This document shows, in pieces, positions 32,200 to 45,075 of a stretch of DNA of 64,000 bases (position 1 is the first letter of the stretch; every line of letters starts with the position of its first letter). Made by a program: the position numbers and the translations under genes. The notes beneath the pieces are model-generated. The model was not told the DNA's origin. It ran no database searches and saw only the letters and a program-made list of their open reading frames with translations. Origin of the DNA: Tomocerus qinae (taxonomy: Eukaryota; Arthropoda; Collembola; Entomobryomorpha; Tomoceridae); NCBI GenBank assembly GCA_020055645.1, contig CM034546.1, positions 10,664,001-10,728,000 of the forward strand, in the 5' to 3' direction.

Positions 32200-35100
32200 T
32201 CAGGAGGCGATTGTTTGACATGGAAATTTTATTTGAATAATGTAATATGACGGTGCTCCAAATTGTATAATAAAGACAAATGTCCTGGACGAGGAGGAAT
32301 TTCAGTAATCTGCTCAGTTTTATCGGAAGATATATTGTTAAAATATATAGAATACGTCTTTTTCATTGAAAGTTCTTTTTTGCTTATTTTTTTACCAAAA
32401 GGATATACAGTTTCTTCCAATTAAGACTTTTATGAACTTTGACAGTCTATATTCTGTAAAAAAGAATAGGCATAAACCCAAAGGTCTCAAACAGGAAGAA
32501 AAAGAAATAATACAGTTATTTACTTTGACAAAGGTTTGATATACTTCACCCTTTTTTAATTGGTTTATTCAATTTTTAAACTGTGAAGTTTGAAAACCAT
32601 AATATTTATTCGTATTGTCGGTAGCGTGCGCTAGATTCATAATATTTAATTTGCTAAATGAACTTTACTGTAGTAAATCAAGTATTTTTTTAATTTTGTT
32701 AACGTTCAATAACTTTAAATATATCCTTTTTAACTAACTAAATCGATAGAAAATAAGTATTATTTCATTTTAAATATAAGGACAAGGTGTCGAGTTAATA
32801 ATTATATTAATATATTATAATATATATATTATATTATTATATTAATAAATGCCGTTAATTATTTTTGATGTCTTCAGCTGTTTATATACATAAATTGACG
32901 TGGGAACTGAGAAATAGCATACTAAAGGTGCTTGTATACACAACGATTGTGTAATAACATCATTATATGCCACTTTTACTGGTTTAAAAGCCTTGAAAAG
33001 TGAAAACTCATTTTATAACTTATAAGAGTTGTCATTTATTATAAAATGATTGACTTTATATTTTTTGAAATTTAATTAGTTGAATAATAACATTAAACTG
33101 TCTCTGCCTTGTATTATGTATTTTACAGCATTTACGGCATCTGAATATAATTTACGGCGTGCCAAATTTATACTCTGATAAAGGATAAAAATAATCCTTT
33201 TTATAAATATATACTTTTATAGTAACTATTCATTTTTCATAAAATTTTACTTTAATTAACTGCTGCAGTCCATTGGCATCAACTATTCCTAATAGCAATG
33301 GAAAATTACATATCGGGTGCTTTAAAAATTAAGTTCATGGTAAATTATTAACCAAAATTTCAAAATTCCTATCAATGATTTTTTTACTATGATTTGCTCT
33401 GAAATGTATGAATTTTTAAAAAATGTAACAACCCTAACGGCTAAGCACAGAAATTAAATGCAACGTTTAAAAGAGCTGTGAAAACTAACCGTGGATTTAC
33501 ATATATACAACAGAAGAAAGACAAATACATGAGACCTTCACTTCCAAGTTAAGGTCTAAATTATTCAAACATAACAGAAATCGATTGACCCCCATTTGAT
33601 TTGTACAAGTTTTATTGTTCGTTTAAAACTTCACAATGCTTTAGTAATACAAAAATTATCCTTATTGTTTCTGCACAGCTAGAATAGATAAATCAGAATG
33701 TCGATTTTTTCCTTATAATGTATTTTACACGCTAAATTTGTTCAGCAATTATTAAGCTTTTTTATTATACTTGATTATTTCTTGCATATGCATATCCGAT
33801 CATTCCGGTATTTAGCGGCATAAAACCTACAGCGGCACTTAAGCAACATAATTTAATACTTAATCTAAGCTTGTATTAGGATATTTAAGTACAAATTTAA
33901 TTTGCCAGTAAAAGATTTTTTCGTCATTTGATGTTATAAAATTTATTTTAATACTTTTAAAAACAATGGGCTTTAGCTTCCAGAATAATGACAGTAAAAA
34001 ATTCATTTTTTGGTAGCGTTCATCGCTTTGCGAGTACTGACACTTGTGTAGGATACTTTAAGCACCGCGCTGCCGCAGAATTAATTATTTCGTGGGATAA
34101 CTGAATCAGGAGTTTCAATCTTGGAAGGTTGTATTAACCATAGGATTTGGGAATTTGAAGGGAAAAATATAGTTTAACATGTAATGTAACATCTTTGTGA
34201 GATAAAATCAAATTCTGGAAAATCATTACTAAACATAGCTGAAAGCATATTACTATAACATACAAATGAGGGTTGAAGTTACAATTATCACTGTAAAAAC
34301 CATTAACAAGAAGTTATAAATGAAGTATTTTGGAGAAACTTTTATATTTCAGCACCGATTTATTTTATAATATTTACTTTTGGTATTTCTCTTTGAATGT
34401 TAAACTGATTATACTTTGTTATTTCGTATAAACTGAAGCTGTTAATGTTAATGACGCTACAACTCCTGCTGGAATTGCTATTTAATGTGATTACTGCTTG
34501 AAACTGAATTTTGCGATACATATAGTAATGAAGTTCAATGTGGAACTACATTAAATAACAAATAGATAAAAATTAAATTACATGGTGTAAAAATGATTTT
34601 GTAATATTAAATAACGAAAATTCCTTAATACGTCTTTTTGTATAATAATATAGTAACTGTAGTTACAGTTACGGTTGTTGTAAATCTAGGAGTAAACATC
34701 AACATTCATCATTTTGTAAATAAATAAATTAAAGACTCAAGAAGAAACATTTGAAAATTATTTTATTTTATTACATTATTTTTTATAAAAGATGGTCAAG
34801 CTTTTGACAACCACAGACTATATAGACAGCAGGAGAATTATTATGTCACATGGTTTACCTAATTGCATGACTTATGTACTTAACCAAAACTTAATCAAAA
34901 ATATCCTGAAACTATAGTAATAACATGGGACATAGATTATATAGATTTAAATATAAATTTAATAATAAATATAAAATACCGACAATTATATAATATTATA
35001 ATGTATCTAAAACAATAATTTGTTAACTGAGTATAAACATCCGCAGCGACCAGATACGTTTATCCAAACGTATCTGATTGTAACAAATTTGTGACGATTT

Positions 35101-35370
35101 AAATTTCATCTTTCTTCAAGCCCTCAATCAAGGATAAGATCAAATTCTGTTTGTCTTGCATATCAGCTAAACGCTGAAATTGTTGAAAATCTGTGAAAGT
35201 TATAATCACGTTAAGTAGATCTGTATCTGAGAAAGGTCAGGTGATTTTAAAGTGATATTATTATTATGTCTAAGCAGTCATATACTCTTCTTTACAATGT
35301 ACAACATCTAAAATTAAGCTAGGCATTGAAAACATCCAATTTTCCAGTGTAACGTGTAACATTCCCCACC
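32200..35370. other. Long AT-rich intergenic region
   Basis: I see no supported gene. Around 32805-32850 is a TA-rich stretch of 'tatattatat' words. A 55-bp block at 33529-33583 is nearly identical to 56655-56710. The rest is ordinary AT-rich sequence. Confidence 0.5.
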
Positions 35371-35375
35371 CACTT

Positions 35376-36115
35376 CTTAATTTTCCCAAAGCCAAGCTCC
35401 CGTCGAGGGCGTGGCGATTTATTGGCTGAGATCTTGGGGACTTTCTAGCATCTCTTACAGAATCACTAGCACTTGCCAGAAAGTCACCGGGGACTTCCTA
35501 GCATCCTTTTTATGTTTCCAAAAAGTTCCCGAAGGCAGATTTTATCATCAAAATTAATTCTTAATCATCATAAAGTAATCTTTAGTACCTCGTTTCCGGT
35601 GCTGCCAGTCACTATTTTTTCGCTTTTTTGACCTAATCTAACTAAAAATAGTTCATCTTTCATTAGATTAGGTCAGAAAGGACGCGAAAATAGTGATTTT
35701 TTAATAGGTTAGGCCAGAGACGCGAAAATAGTGATTTTTAATAGGTTAGGTGAGAAAGGACGCGAAAATAGTGATTTTTAATAGGTTAGGTGAGAAGAGA
35801 GAGGACGCGAAAATAGTGATTTTTAATAGGTTAGGTCAGAAAAGACACACAAATTGTGACTGGCAACGAGGGATCACTGCTTAAATTAAACCTTTAATTA
35901 AATGATATTCTCTGTTTTCGGGAACATTTTGGAAAAGTAAAAAGGGTGCTAGAAAGTCCCCGGTGGCTTTATAGCAAGGGCTTGGGATTCTGTAAGAGGT
36001 GATGGACAGTCCCAAGAGACCTTCTAGTTCTAGCACCTCGTGATGCTAGAAGCTCCCCAAGATATAAGGACCGCTAAGCTGCTCCCATTTTGACGAGGGT
36101 GATAGGGTGGGCAGG
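35376..36115. mobile_element. Inverted-repeat element with 40-bp tandem repeat core
   Basis: The left arm (about 35376-35540) and right arm (about 35930-36115) are imperfect inverted repeats of ~150 bp, sharing 'atcttggggactttctagca', 'ctcttacagaat' and 'caccggggactt'. Between them, at about 35650-35860, lie four to five copies of a 40-bp unit containing 'gacgcgaaaatagtgattt' and 'aataggttaggt'. These are flanked by smaller inverted words (ctgccagtcac / gtgactggca). The build is that of a foldback or MITE. No target duplication or coding capacity is seen. Confidence 0.55.
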
Positions 36116-36379
36116 GCCAAACCGATTTTCTCAACAACCAGGTAGAAACAGATTTTCAATGACTTCTACGCAATCCCCATTTTGCAATAAAGTGCAAAAG
36201 TTCCAAGTACGTAAAATATATATAGAAGCCTAACCACTTAAATTCTAAAATTTATTTGTTTTGGCTAACCCACATTGAAAGGACTAGAAAGGACAAGCAT
36301 TTAAAATGCTTTAATTTTGAATGCTTTTTTGATAAAAAAGTATTTTAAATAATACGAGGAGATGTTGTATTTCATTAAC

Positions 36380-37440
36380 AGCGTATAGGGAAATTGATTC
36401 TGTTATTTATGACAATAATGTGTTATGCTACAAAAAAAAATAATTGAAATACATTTATTGATTTGGTTGAAAAGCTTACTTATCTGCCGCTCTTCAATTT
36501 GTTTCAGATGGTCGTTCATCGCTTTTAAATGGCTATCATTATTAGTATTTGAAGATAGTTGAATTATACTTTGGTTTTCGGTTCTCGTCATAGGGACGAT
36601 AAATTGTCAGTGCTATGAAAGTTCCCTAAGGCACTGCTGTACTACTGTACCTTCATGGTCCGTATATAGATTGGTTAACCCAGGATCGTCAAACAATTCG
36701 CCATCTAAAGCGGAAATCAGCGTTACTGGTGCACCTGGCAACGGCTTATGGTCCGATCCTGAAACATTTGCGACTTCGCCAATTTCTACATTGACATAAT
36801 GGAACATAATGCTGTTAAAAATTAATTAAACAGCATCGTACTAAATTGGCCCTAAGTGGCTTATGTAGACATATAACCATTTTGCATAAATAAATAAATC
36901 ATTGGAAAACCCTGAAATAAATTGCTATTTTGAAAACCCAGAAATGAATTATAATTTGGAAAACCCAGAAATGAATTATAATTTGGAAAACCCAAAAATG
37001 AATTGTCATTTGAAAATACTCAAAAATGAAATGTCAATTGAAAAACCCAGAAATGAATTGTCATTTGGAAAACACAAAAATCAATTCTCATTTGAAAAAA
37101 CCCAAATTGAACTGTCGTTTTAAAAGCTCCAAAATTGAATTGCTATTTGAAAAAGAACTCAAAATTAAATATCAAACTTGACTCAAGAACAATCATTAGT
37201 TGAGGAAATTGGAGTTGATTCCTTTTGCTTTTTTAATCCACCTTTAGTTCTCCTTCGCTTTGATGGACTGTCTCCCTCGTCAATGGTGTCTACAATTCAT
37301 CAATATGTCGCTTTATTTTGTAACTTATGACGATTGTCGAAATTGTGTACAAAATCATAATCAGTATGAACTAAGGCATACATAATTATTAATCATGATT
37401 AATGGTCGCACCATTTTGATTTGAACCTGTAACTGCTGAT
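36380..37440 (-). pseudogene. Copy B of the trihelix/MADF-like gene, distal part
   Basis: Minus-strand pieces correspond to copy A. One at about 37290-37185 has a basic linker, SKRRRTKGGLKKQKEST, ending in a stop. One at 36807-36613 begins MFHYVNVEIGEVANVSGSDH and ends with a stop. A last one at 36591-36480 contains SHLKAMNDHLKQIEERQ, a helical, coiled-coil-like end. The proximal part of this copy continues at 49727-49890, on the far side of the 12-kb hAT. Stops between pieces and the missing N-terminal exons point to a pseudogene. Confidence 0.4.
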
Positions 37441-37448
37441 GCATCACG
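37441..37448. repeat. Left target-site duplication of the giant hAT
   Basis: gcatcacg here is repeated exactly at 49719-49726 immediately outside the other terminus. Eight base pairs is the hAT duplication length. Confidence 0.93.
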
Positions 37449-37544
37449 CAGTGATGGGCGGGAGCTCATCCCAAGTCAACTGAGACTAGTCTCGACTAAA
37501 GCCAGTCGACTTCTTTCGGGAAAAGACTAGTCTTATTCACGTGA

Positions 37545-37860
37545 CTCGTTAAAAAGTCATCCCTAAAGTCATTTCTAGGATACGGCTCTTAAAAAGTCAT
37601 CTCTTAAGTCATCCCAACCACATGATCTCTTAAAAAGTCATCCCTTAAGTCATTTCTAATATACGGTTCTTAAGAAGTCATCTCTTAAGTCATCTCAATC
37701 ACATGATATCTAATAAAGTCATCCTTTAAGTCATCTCATTCACGTGGTCTCTAAAAAAGTCACCCCTAAAGTCATCTCTGAAATCCAACTCTCATAAAGT
37801 CATCTCTTAAGTCATCTTAATCACATGGCTCGTTAAAAAGTCATCTTTAAAGATATCTCC
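37545..37860. repeat. Left subterminal AAGTCATC array
   Basis: About eight units of roughly 41 bp, each with a pair 'aagtcatctcttaagtcatc' followed by 'atcacatg'-like spacer. The array runs in the same direction and nearly the same unit order as the right array at 49285-49640. Arrays of short subterminal motifs are known transposase-binding sites in hAT elements; that role here is inference. Confidence 0.8.
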
Positions 37861-39034
37861 ACCAAGGTATCGAAAAACCCGGGTTTTTTAGGAAAAAACC
37901 CTCGACCCTGGGTTTTTTAGGGTTTTTTGGGTTTAAGGGTTTTTTATATAACTATAGGTATAAATACAAGCCTATACTGTACCATATATGAAAACTACAG
38001 CTGACAACAACAACCGTGTCAACTACTATTACTTACGTCAATGAAAAGAAAAATTAAAGCATAAAAGTTTAATTTTATTATGTTGTAACGTCAAACGTAG
38101 CAAATGCAGTATTTTTGTGAACACCTATATTATTATTACTGTTTGATAACAACTAGTGAAATATTAAGCATTATAATATTTTACTGATTATATTGACTTT
38201 ATGAAATTATTCCTTTGTTAATTTGAAGCTTTAATTGCAAAGCATTACAGTAATGAATATGTAATGATAAATTGAAGTTATGTGTACAACAATATTATAA
38301 ACATAATCTTCACAATGTAATGACTAAAGTATACATAAAACGAATATTATTATAGTCCTCACATTACGATACATTAATTACGCGTAGACGAGTAGAAGCT
38401 ATATTTGTTTCCACCTGATTATGCATTTGTTTACATTTTTGAATAGAAATTAGTATGTATTACGTATCTAGATGGAGCTACCCAACCCATAAAAAACCCG
38501 ACCCACAACCCTGTAAGTTTTACCAAGTAGTTTAGATGAATCCGACAAAAAATTCATACTGCAGATAAAACTGTGTAAATAAAATTAGTCTATACATAAC
38601 ATGTCTTTTGATTTTAAGAGAAATCGGTTTTAATTATGAGCATTATTCTGAGCAATAGATTTAAAATAAATGATGATGTGGATTAAAATTACTGCTAACA
38701 GAAAATACTATTTATTTCATCACATAAAATTCAATTAAATTATATGCGCTTTAATATATGATAAATACTAACTAAAATAAAATGTAAGACAATTTTACAT
38801 GCCCCAATAATTAATTGGACATAATTATTAAGGAACAAACTTTGAATTGGACAAAAACGTTTGTATAATTAAAGTGAGTTACAATTGATATTTGATTTCT
38901 AGCAACGTTTACTCACTATTGTTTCCTACTAAAGTATGTCATTTATTATTTGATTATTTTGCATAATATCAAAATAAAAGAAATCGGACCGTCCGACTTC
39001 TGATATACTTTTACACTATTAAAACTTTACACAT
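37861..39034. other. AT-rich 3' region of the hAT transposase gene
   Basis: No gene is seen. Around 37870-37960 are runs of 'gggttttttagg' words and their complement, with a matching 'ataaaaaacccgacccac' near 38485. The pair may mark a small nested element, but I find no target duplication. Confidence 0.4.
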
Positions 39035-41993
39035 TTATTCCATTTGCAGCTTATTTTCTAGTTGGGGCGAACGATAATCACTGTAGGTCAAAATGTCATT
39101 AAGAGTATTTATTTTTAGTCTATTTCTTCTGTGTCGCCTCATAGCCCCCGCTACCGAAAACAATCTTTCAACTGAACCAGAAGAAGCCGGTATTCCTAAA
39201 TATTTTCTGGCTAATGAACTAGCAATGGGATATTTGGTTTTTTTAGATTGCCAGAACTGTAAAGGATCAGAATTTGAATTGCATTTCTCTTCATGAAATA
39301 GATAAGACTCGCATTCCGTGTTCAAGTTAGACGATCTATCTTCTGAAATATTTTGAACAAAATTAAAAACTCCTGAACTGCTTGAGGGCATTGCTTTTGA
39401 TGTTAGTTTTCTCTTTTTTGAGGTTGTTGTGAGAGATGTAGTGCTAGTACAAGGAATTTCGGATATTTCTTTTGCTACGTATGTATCAAAAATGGTTTTA
39501 GCATAATTTTCGGAAGGCACATTTAGGCGAACAAGGAGCTTTCGTTCAGACGAATATTCAACCGTTTCAGAATGTCTTTCACATCCCACGAAAATAGATA
39601 ACTTCATCCGAGGATCTAAAATGGTAGCAATAACAAAATTATCATTATTTATTACACTATCTTCAAATCGTTGCTTGATGTTGCAAAGAAGATCTCGTTT
39701 AAAGGACTCATAATGCTGGCATAGAGTATTTTTCGTATCCTGAAACAACTTGATAATACACGGGATGGCTAAAGAAGACGTTATATAGTCTCCTTGAAGT
39801 TCGTCAGTTGTGGTTTGCCAATGTTTTAAGAGCCTTACAAGTTCTAAAAAGTTTTGTGCGATCAAGGTATTTTGGAGGTTCCAAATGAAAATTTTCTTTG
39901 GTCGTAGCGCTGTACTCCAAAATTAGTTGTTGCGCATGGACAAACATATTGGTCTACAAAGAAGCATTTATCAAAATGAAAAAAATGTCATATGAAATTG
40001 AAATGAAGTTTGAAATTGGACAGTCCAATTTCGTAAGTTAAGATAAATTGTACATTTATGAAAATACCTTTACGTCTGTCAGGCGTTCCAAAGTTAACAA
40101 AATTGCATTCCATCTTGTAATTCCAATGTTTGGCAATCCTAGTCCTTTGCATTTTTCGCGTAATTTACTCATGTAATTAGGGCGGCGATGGAAAAACTTT
40201 ACAATCTTTTGGGCATACAATACGATTTGGCTAACGTCACGATCTTTCTTTATGGCATCATTTATAGCGAGTTGCAAAAGGTGAGCCATGCACCCAATTC
40301 GTTTCCATGTCCCAACATATATTATAGAGCTGGCATCATTAGATTCAAAATTATTATCACTTGAATCGTCCTCCTCATTTTCCGTATCAAAATTATCATC
40401 ATCATCTCTATCCAGATCAAGCAAGGCACTGGATGGTCCATTGTCTTCTAAAAGGAATTGAAGTTTAAAAGCTTTTTGCATATTAGATGCATTGTCCGCA
40501 ACTATGAATCCAATTTGATTGGTTTTCAGACCCACCTTCTTTGCCACAGTCATTACTGTATTTTCAATGTTCGCGCCGGTATGGGACATATTGAACTCTT
40601 CAAATCCAATGGTTTTATTTACGTTTTCAAAAACACTGTTGATGTATTGAGCTTTTACTCCTAAAACTGAATAGCCATCCTTACTAGTCCATAGGTCAAC
40701 AATTAGATGAACGGATCCGGGTGGTTGACTTTTAATGTTAAGTTTCAAGTTGTCGTGAATAGCTGACATTTTATTATCTAAATGTCTCTTCACAGTTCTT
40801 CTACTACGTAAAGTTACTTGTGGCGACAGAACTTCAACTAATTTTTTAAAAGCCGATCCTTCCACTATTGAAAACGGCATGCCGTCTACAGCGACGACAT
40901 CTAAAATCGCCTGTTCAAATTGTTTCTGTCTAGAAGATTCTAATGGCAGCTTTAGTGTAGCGGTCCCAAATGCTTGAATTTTAGTTTGTCCACCATTACT
41001 GTCAATTGTTTCCGGCTCAATTTGGTGACTATTCTGTTTAATTTTTTTAAATATCATTAATTCTTTTGCTATGATATAATATCCTACCACAATTTGGACA
41101 AACCAAATTTATAGCTTGACATAATAACCGTTAAATCTTTTTTTGATCGTTTTTTTAATGTTGTTTTTTACCGAACTAATAATAAACGGGTTATGTGCTG
41201 ATTTTAGAATGCCCAAATTCATGGCAGGATAATACAATTTCTTACAATAATTTTTTTAACTTTTATTTCCGAAATGCCTACTCACCCTTAAATGCCGAAG
41301 GAAATTCCCTGTCTGTCTTTGGAACCGTGTGATTTTAGTTTGGCAATAAATACACTTATATTGCGGTTTACCTTCATCCCCCTCTTTAATTTCATTTGCT
41401 TCCAAAGGACGAAAATATTGAATTACTTGAGAAAATGACAAGGATTTAATATTTGTTCTTCTTCTGCGTGGAGTATGAACCTTTGATGAATAAGCTGTAA
41501 GAATTAGCATTATTATGATTAGTAATTAAATTACAATTAAGATATTTGTCTTTTAAAAATGATAACTAATATTAAGGCACTCCTAACATACCAATTCTTT
41601 CAACAGTAGAACTTAAATCGTTTTTAGGTTGCTCTCCTTCAACGAATGATGTCCTTATATTCGTAGCATCGTCTTCCTTAGAAGTGCTGGCATCATTCGA
41701 TTGCTCGATGCCATTATTGCGTATATCCTGTTCTTCATTTTCTACAGTTACCTCGTCATCTGGAGGGCTTGAATTTACAGTGTCATTATAGTCAGTAATT
41801 AGGTCATTAAGCGAATCTTCATTTACAACAATTATATCACAGCAGACATTATCCTCGTTTTCAATGTCCTGCGAAATTTTACAACAGCATAATTTAGTAT
41901 GTCAGTTAAGTTCTGTTCATAATATTATTTCTTTCCCTTGAGTTGAGAGCATTGCTTTGTGTCATTGTGAATGTATTGCAATTTACTTACCAT
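39035..41993 (-). CDS. hAT transposase with BED zinc finger (five exons)
   Basis: I read five exons: 41993-41991 (just ATG before gtaagt), 41868-41592, 41494-41286, 41033-40068 and 39953-39035. Splice phases agree at all four introns. The product is ~790 residues. An acidic N-terminus is followed by a BED finger created across an intron: CIYC in exon 3, then FLRHLR joined to NSH. The catalytic region has the hAT motifs LIVDLWTSKDGYS, FIVADNASNM, CMAHLLQLAI and TRWNAILLTLE. The C-terminal dimerisation end has the catalytic-Glu box SGSVERLFSVAGAMRRHRRN. Exon 5 changes frame once near 39850-39880 (its length does not fit one frame), so this copy is probably just inactivated or carries a base error. 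It moves the element by cut-and-paste. Confidence 0.85.
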
Positions 41994-42657
41994 TGTATGT
42001 TGCAATCCAACTCCAGATCCAATGAATCGAAATCGACCCAACTTTTGGACAGTGCGAAAGTACAGTATACTAAAATTAAGGTAAGTTGAAAACCGGGGAA
42101 TGGTACACAAATGACACAAAGATGTAATTATCTAGCTACTGTTTATCAATGTTTTGCTGCAAATTGGCTTGGAAATCTTTCTCTGCTATACACTATTAGA
42201 ATTTTTGAATTGTCGGGGAATGGTCGGTATTCAGTTCTTGGTAAAGGACAGAAACTCAAAGTATTCTGCTATGTACGCTACGCATGGTTGACAATACAAC
42301 ACTAAGATCAAAAACTGCGATGCGGTTTGAATCAAAATACGTATTGACTACACAAAGCAAAGCATGCGTTCAATTTCCATTATGTTTGCTTGTGCCGCGT
42401 GTTCTTATTTCTTATAGTGGTATTTGAGTTGGGGCTTGGTGCACATTAATTGAGGAACGAATTAATGACTGGATATATTGTCATCGATAACAATTCTACC
42501 ACATCAATTACATTCTTTTGATGTAGAAATTTGGACGGTCCAAATTCTAATTGTTCAATTAAAAGAAGTTGTCGGTGCTAAATTTTAGTATTTTAGCTTG
42601 CTATTTTGCATTACTGTTGCATTGTATCAGCCTGGAAAGGATCGCAGTGACGAAGGT
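41994..42657. promoter_or_regulatory. Shared 5' region of the two divergent hAT genes
   Basis: The transposase (minus, ATG at 41993) and the small gene (plus, ATG at 42658) are transcribed away from each other. This ~660-bp interval must contain both promoters and 5' UTRs. I see no TATA box that I would defend. The layout suggests coordinated expression, which is inference. Confidence 0.4.
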
Positions 42658-43437
42658 ATGGCTGAAGACACATCATTGGAATCAATCCGTATTGTTGTAC
42701 AGGAGGGGCAAGATATAAATGTTCTGTACGAAATGGTAATTTTAATTCCAATACTTACGAAGCAAACAATAAATACATATACTGTATAAAAATAAAAATT
42801 AAATAAGTTGCGGATACGCGTACGATTTAACACTTAATTTGCCGTATTTTAATATTGATTTTAAGGTTACATTGATTCCTAGACATGACCGACTTGTTCC
42901 TCGATGGATTGAAAATATATTTGAACACAATGAGATGACCGTTGATCAAGTAGTATCAATTTTAATGGGCTTCCTTTTAACTGAATTCGAAAAAGCTTAC
43001 ATCCGCAGGTAATATTGCCGCACATTCATATAAGCTGTATAATATAACCAAGCATATTGCCACAGCCTATATCCTGATCGGAAACCATTTGCACTATCCC
43101 CTTATTGTTATTGTTATACATGAAATAACCTAATAAATATATTTATAATTATACAAGGTTTGGAATCAAATTGTTAGAGATGGATATTGAGGATGCAGAA
43201 AAATTTGACTTTGTTAGCGACACTCTTTGTTTTATGAATTTTACGTTTTCACCTCGAGAATCATTTGCTGCCATCTGTAAGTATTTGAGAAAACAACAAA
43301 CTTGGAATGATACCGAACCGGAAAATACGTATATTTATCCGGAAGAGTATATGAATCATGAACCTTGGCCTTTATCACCAGCAGACTTTGAAGTTGTGAG
43401 ACCTGAGAGTAGCCAAGTTAACAATACTGAAGAATAA
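42658..43437 (+). CDS. Unrecognised 166-residue acidic protein (hAT accessory gene)
   Basis: Three exons fit exactly: 42658-42735, 42866-43008 and 43158-43437. They have gtaatt/gtaata donors and ttttaag/atacaag acceptors and phases that agree, 501 nt including the TAA. The protein starts MAEDTSLESIRIVVQEGQDI and has a helical, hydrophobic middle (QVVSILMGFLLTEFEKAYIR). It continues with MDIEDAEKFDFVSDTLCFMN and FSPRESFAAICKYLRKQ and ends in an acidic, Pro-rich tail. No signal peptide or membrane segment is visible. I do not recognise the family. It lies inside the giant hAT, divergent from the transposase and separated from it by ~660 bp, so it is probably an element-encoded partner or passenger. 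An upstream in-frame extension to about 42598 has no ATG. Confidence 0.65.
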
Positions 43438-44149
43438 ATAGAACACTAGATGGTCCAGTATTTCTAAATTTCCAGATGCATATTGTTGATGTAAAGCTCT
43501 TAATATAAATTGATATAATTAATTTATGGAACGATTATTTATATATTTAATTTCGCAATATTTGCCAATAAAATATAAAAAACGTTTAAATTGTGAGAGT
43601 AAATCAGTGAATGATACTAATACCTAAAAGTAATTTATATTGTATATGTAATCGGAATGATCACATTCATGTTGGCATAAATTTTAAGCTTTTATATTTA
43701 AATGTCTGTACAAAAATTTCGAGTTCGGCTATATTGAAGTGAAAAGTCTTGATGGATATTTAAAGTAAGATCTAAACCTCTTGCCAAGGCTCTTGCATTC
43801 TAAAAATGTGGCTCTATTTTAATGTATTAGCCTCGAAACTTATGCCAAACTTAAGCTGTGTGAGATCAGCAGCATGAAGTTGAGCGTCGGCTCGACAAAT
43901 CCCAGTCGGGATTTCTCGGTGGTGGTTGCTTGATTCTGAAAAGTGAAAAAATGGAAATAAAATGAAATGGTAAAATAAATAAAAGGGATTAATGGCATTC
44001 ATTTCACTATGGAAGTTAAATGACTTTAATTTACCTTGGACATGGCTTTTATAAAAAAACTGTAAGAATATAGTCAGAGAAAAATTTCAGAATAAAGTCT
44101 GAAATTGGAAACTCACAGATATCCCATTTGAACATCAACAGAAAACTAA
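43438..44149. other. Spacer inside the hAT, no gene seen
   Basis: AT-rich sequence after the small gene. A canonical 'aataaa' poly(A) signal occurs shortly after the stop (about 43566). No coding frame is supported. Confidence 0.4.
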
Positions 44150-45075
44150 TTTGGACATCCATATATGTTCAATTTGGACGTCCACAGATGACCAATTTGG
44201 ACGTCCACAGATGTCTAATATGGACGTCCACAGATGTCTAATATGGACGTCCACAGATGTCTAATATGGACGTCCACAGATGTCTAATATGGACTTCCCC
44301 AGATGTCTAATATGGACGTCCACAGATGTCTAATATGGACGTCCACAGATGTCTAATATGGACGTCCACAGATGTCTAATATGGACGTCCACAGATGTCT
44401 AATATGGACGTCCACAGATGTCTAATATGGACGTCCACAGATGTCTAATATGGACGTCCACAGATGTCTAATATGGACGTCCACAGATGTCTAATATGGA
44501 CGTCCACAGATGTCCAATTTGGACGTCCACAAATGTCTAATTCGATGTCCACAGATGTCCAATTTGGACGTCCACAAATGTCTAATTCGATGTCCACAGA
44601 TGTCCAATTTGGACGTCCACAAATGTCCGATTTGGACGTCCACAAATGTCTAACTTCGACGTCCACAAATGTCTAACTTCGACGTCCACAGATGTCTAAT
44701 ATGGACGTCCACAGATGTCCAATATAGACGTCCACAGATGTCCAATTTGGACGTCCACAAATGTCTAATTCGAAGTCCACAGATGTCCAATTTGGACGTC
44801 CACAAATGTCCGATTTGGACGTCCACAAATGTCTAACTTCGACGTCCACAGATGTTCAATTTGGACGTCCACAGATGTCTAATATGGACGTCCACAGATG
44901 TCCAATATAGACGTCCATAGATGTCCAATTTGGACGTCCACAAATGTCTAATTCGAAGTCCACAGATGTCCAATTTGGACGTCCACAAATGTACGATTTG
45001 GACGTCCACAAATGTCCGATTTGGACGTCCACAAATGTCCGATTTGGACGTCCACAAATGTCCGATTTGGACATC
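44150..45075. repeat. 23-bp tandem repeat array (about 40 units)
   Basis: The unit is 23 bp with the core ggacgtccacagatgtc. Variants have 'taatat', 'caattt' or 'taattcga' between cores. Each unit centres on the palindrome gacgtc. The left half is the most homogeneous; the right half alternates two variants in a higher-order pattern of several units. Because 23 is not a multiple of three, repetitive frames stay open on both strands; these are not genes. The array lies within the giant hAT between the small gene and the large inverted repeat. Confidence 0.9.

Noticed and set aside
35650-35860. Interstitial telomere repeat (TTAGG)n
   Set aside because: The unit is 40 bp with one TTAGGT word per copy, not a pure TTAGG array.
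36902-37123. Frame with repeated 'NPEMNYNLE' words
   Set aside because: It is a decayed short tandem repeat ('gaaaacccagaaatgaatt') in the intron of copy B, also present in weaker form at 6180-6300, not a protein.
44150-45075. Possible CRISPR-like array (short repeats at regular spacing)
   Set aside because: There are no unique spacers, only a contiguous 23-bp tandem repeat, and the DNA is eukaryotic.
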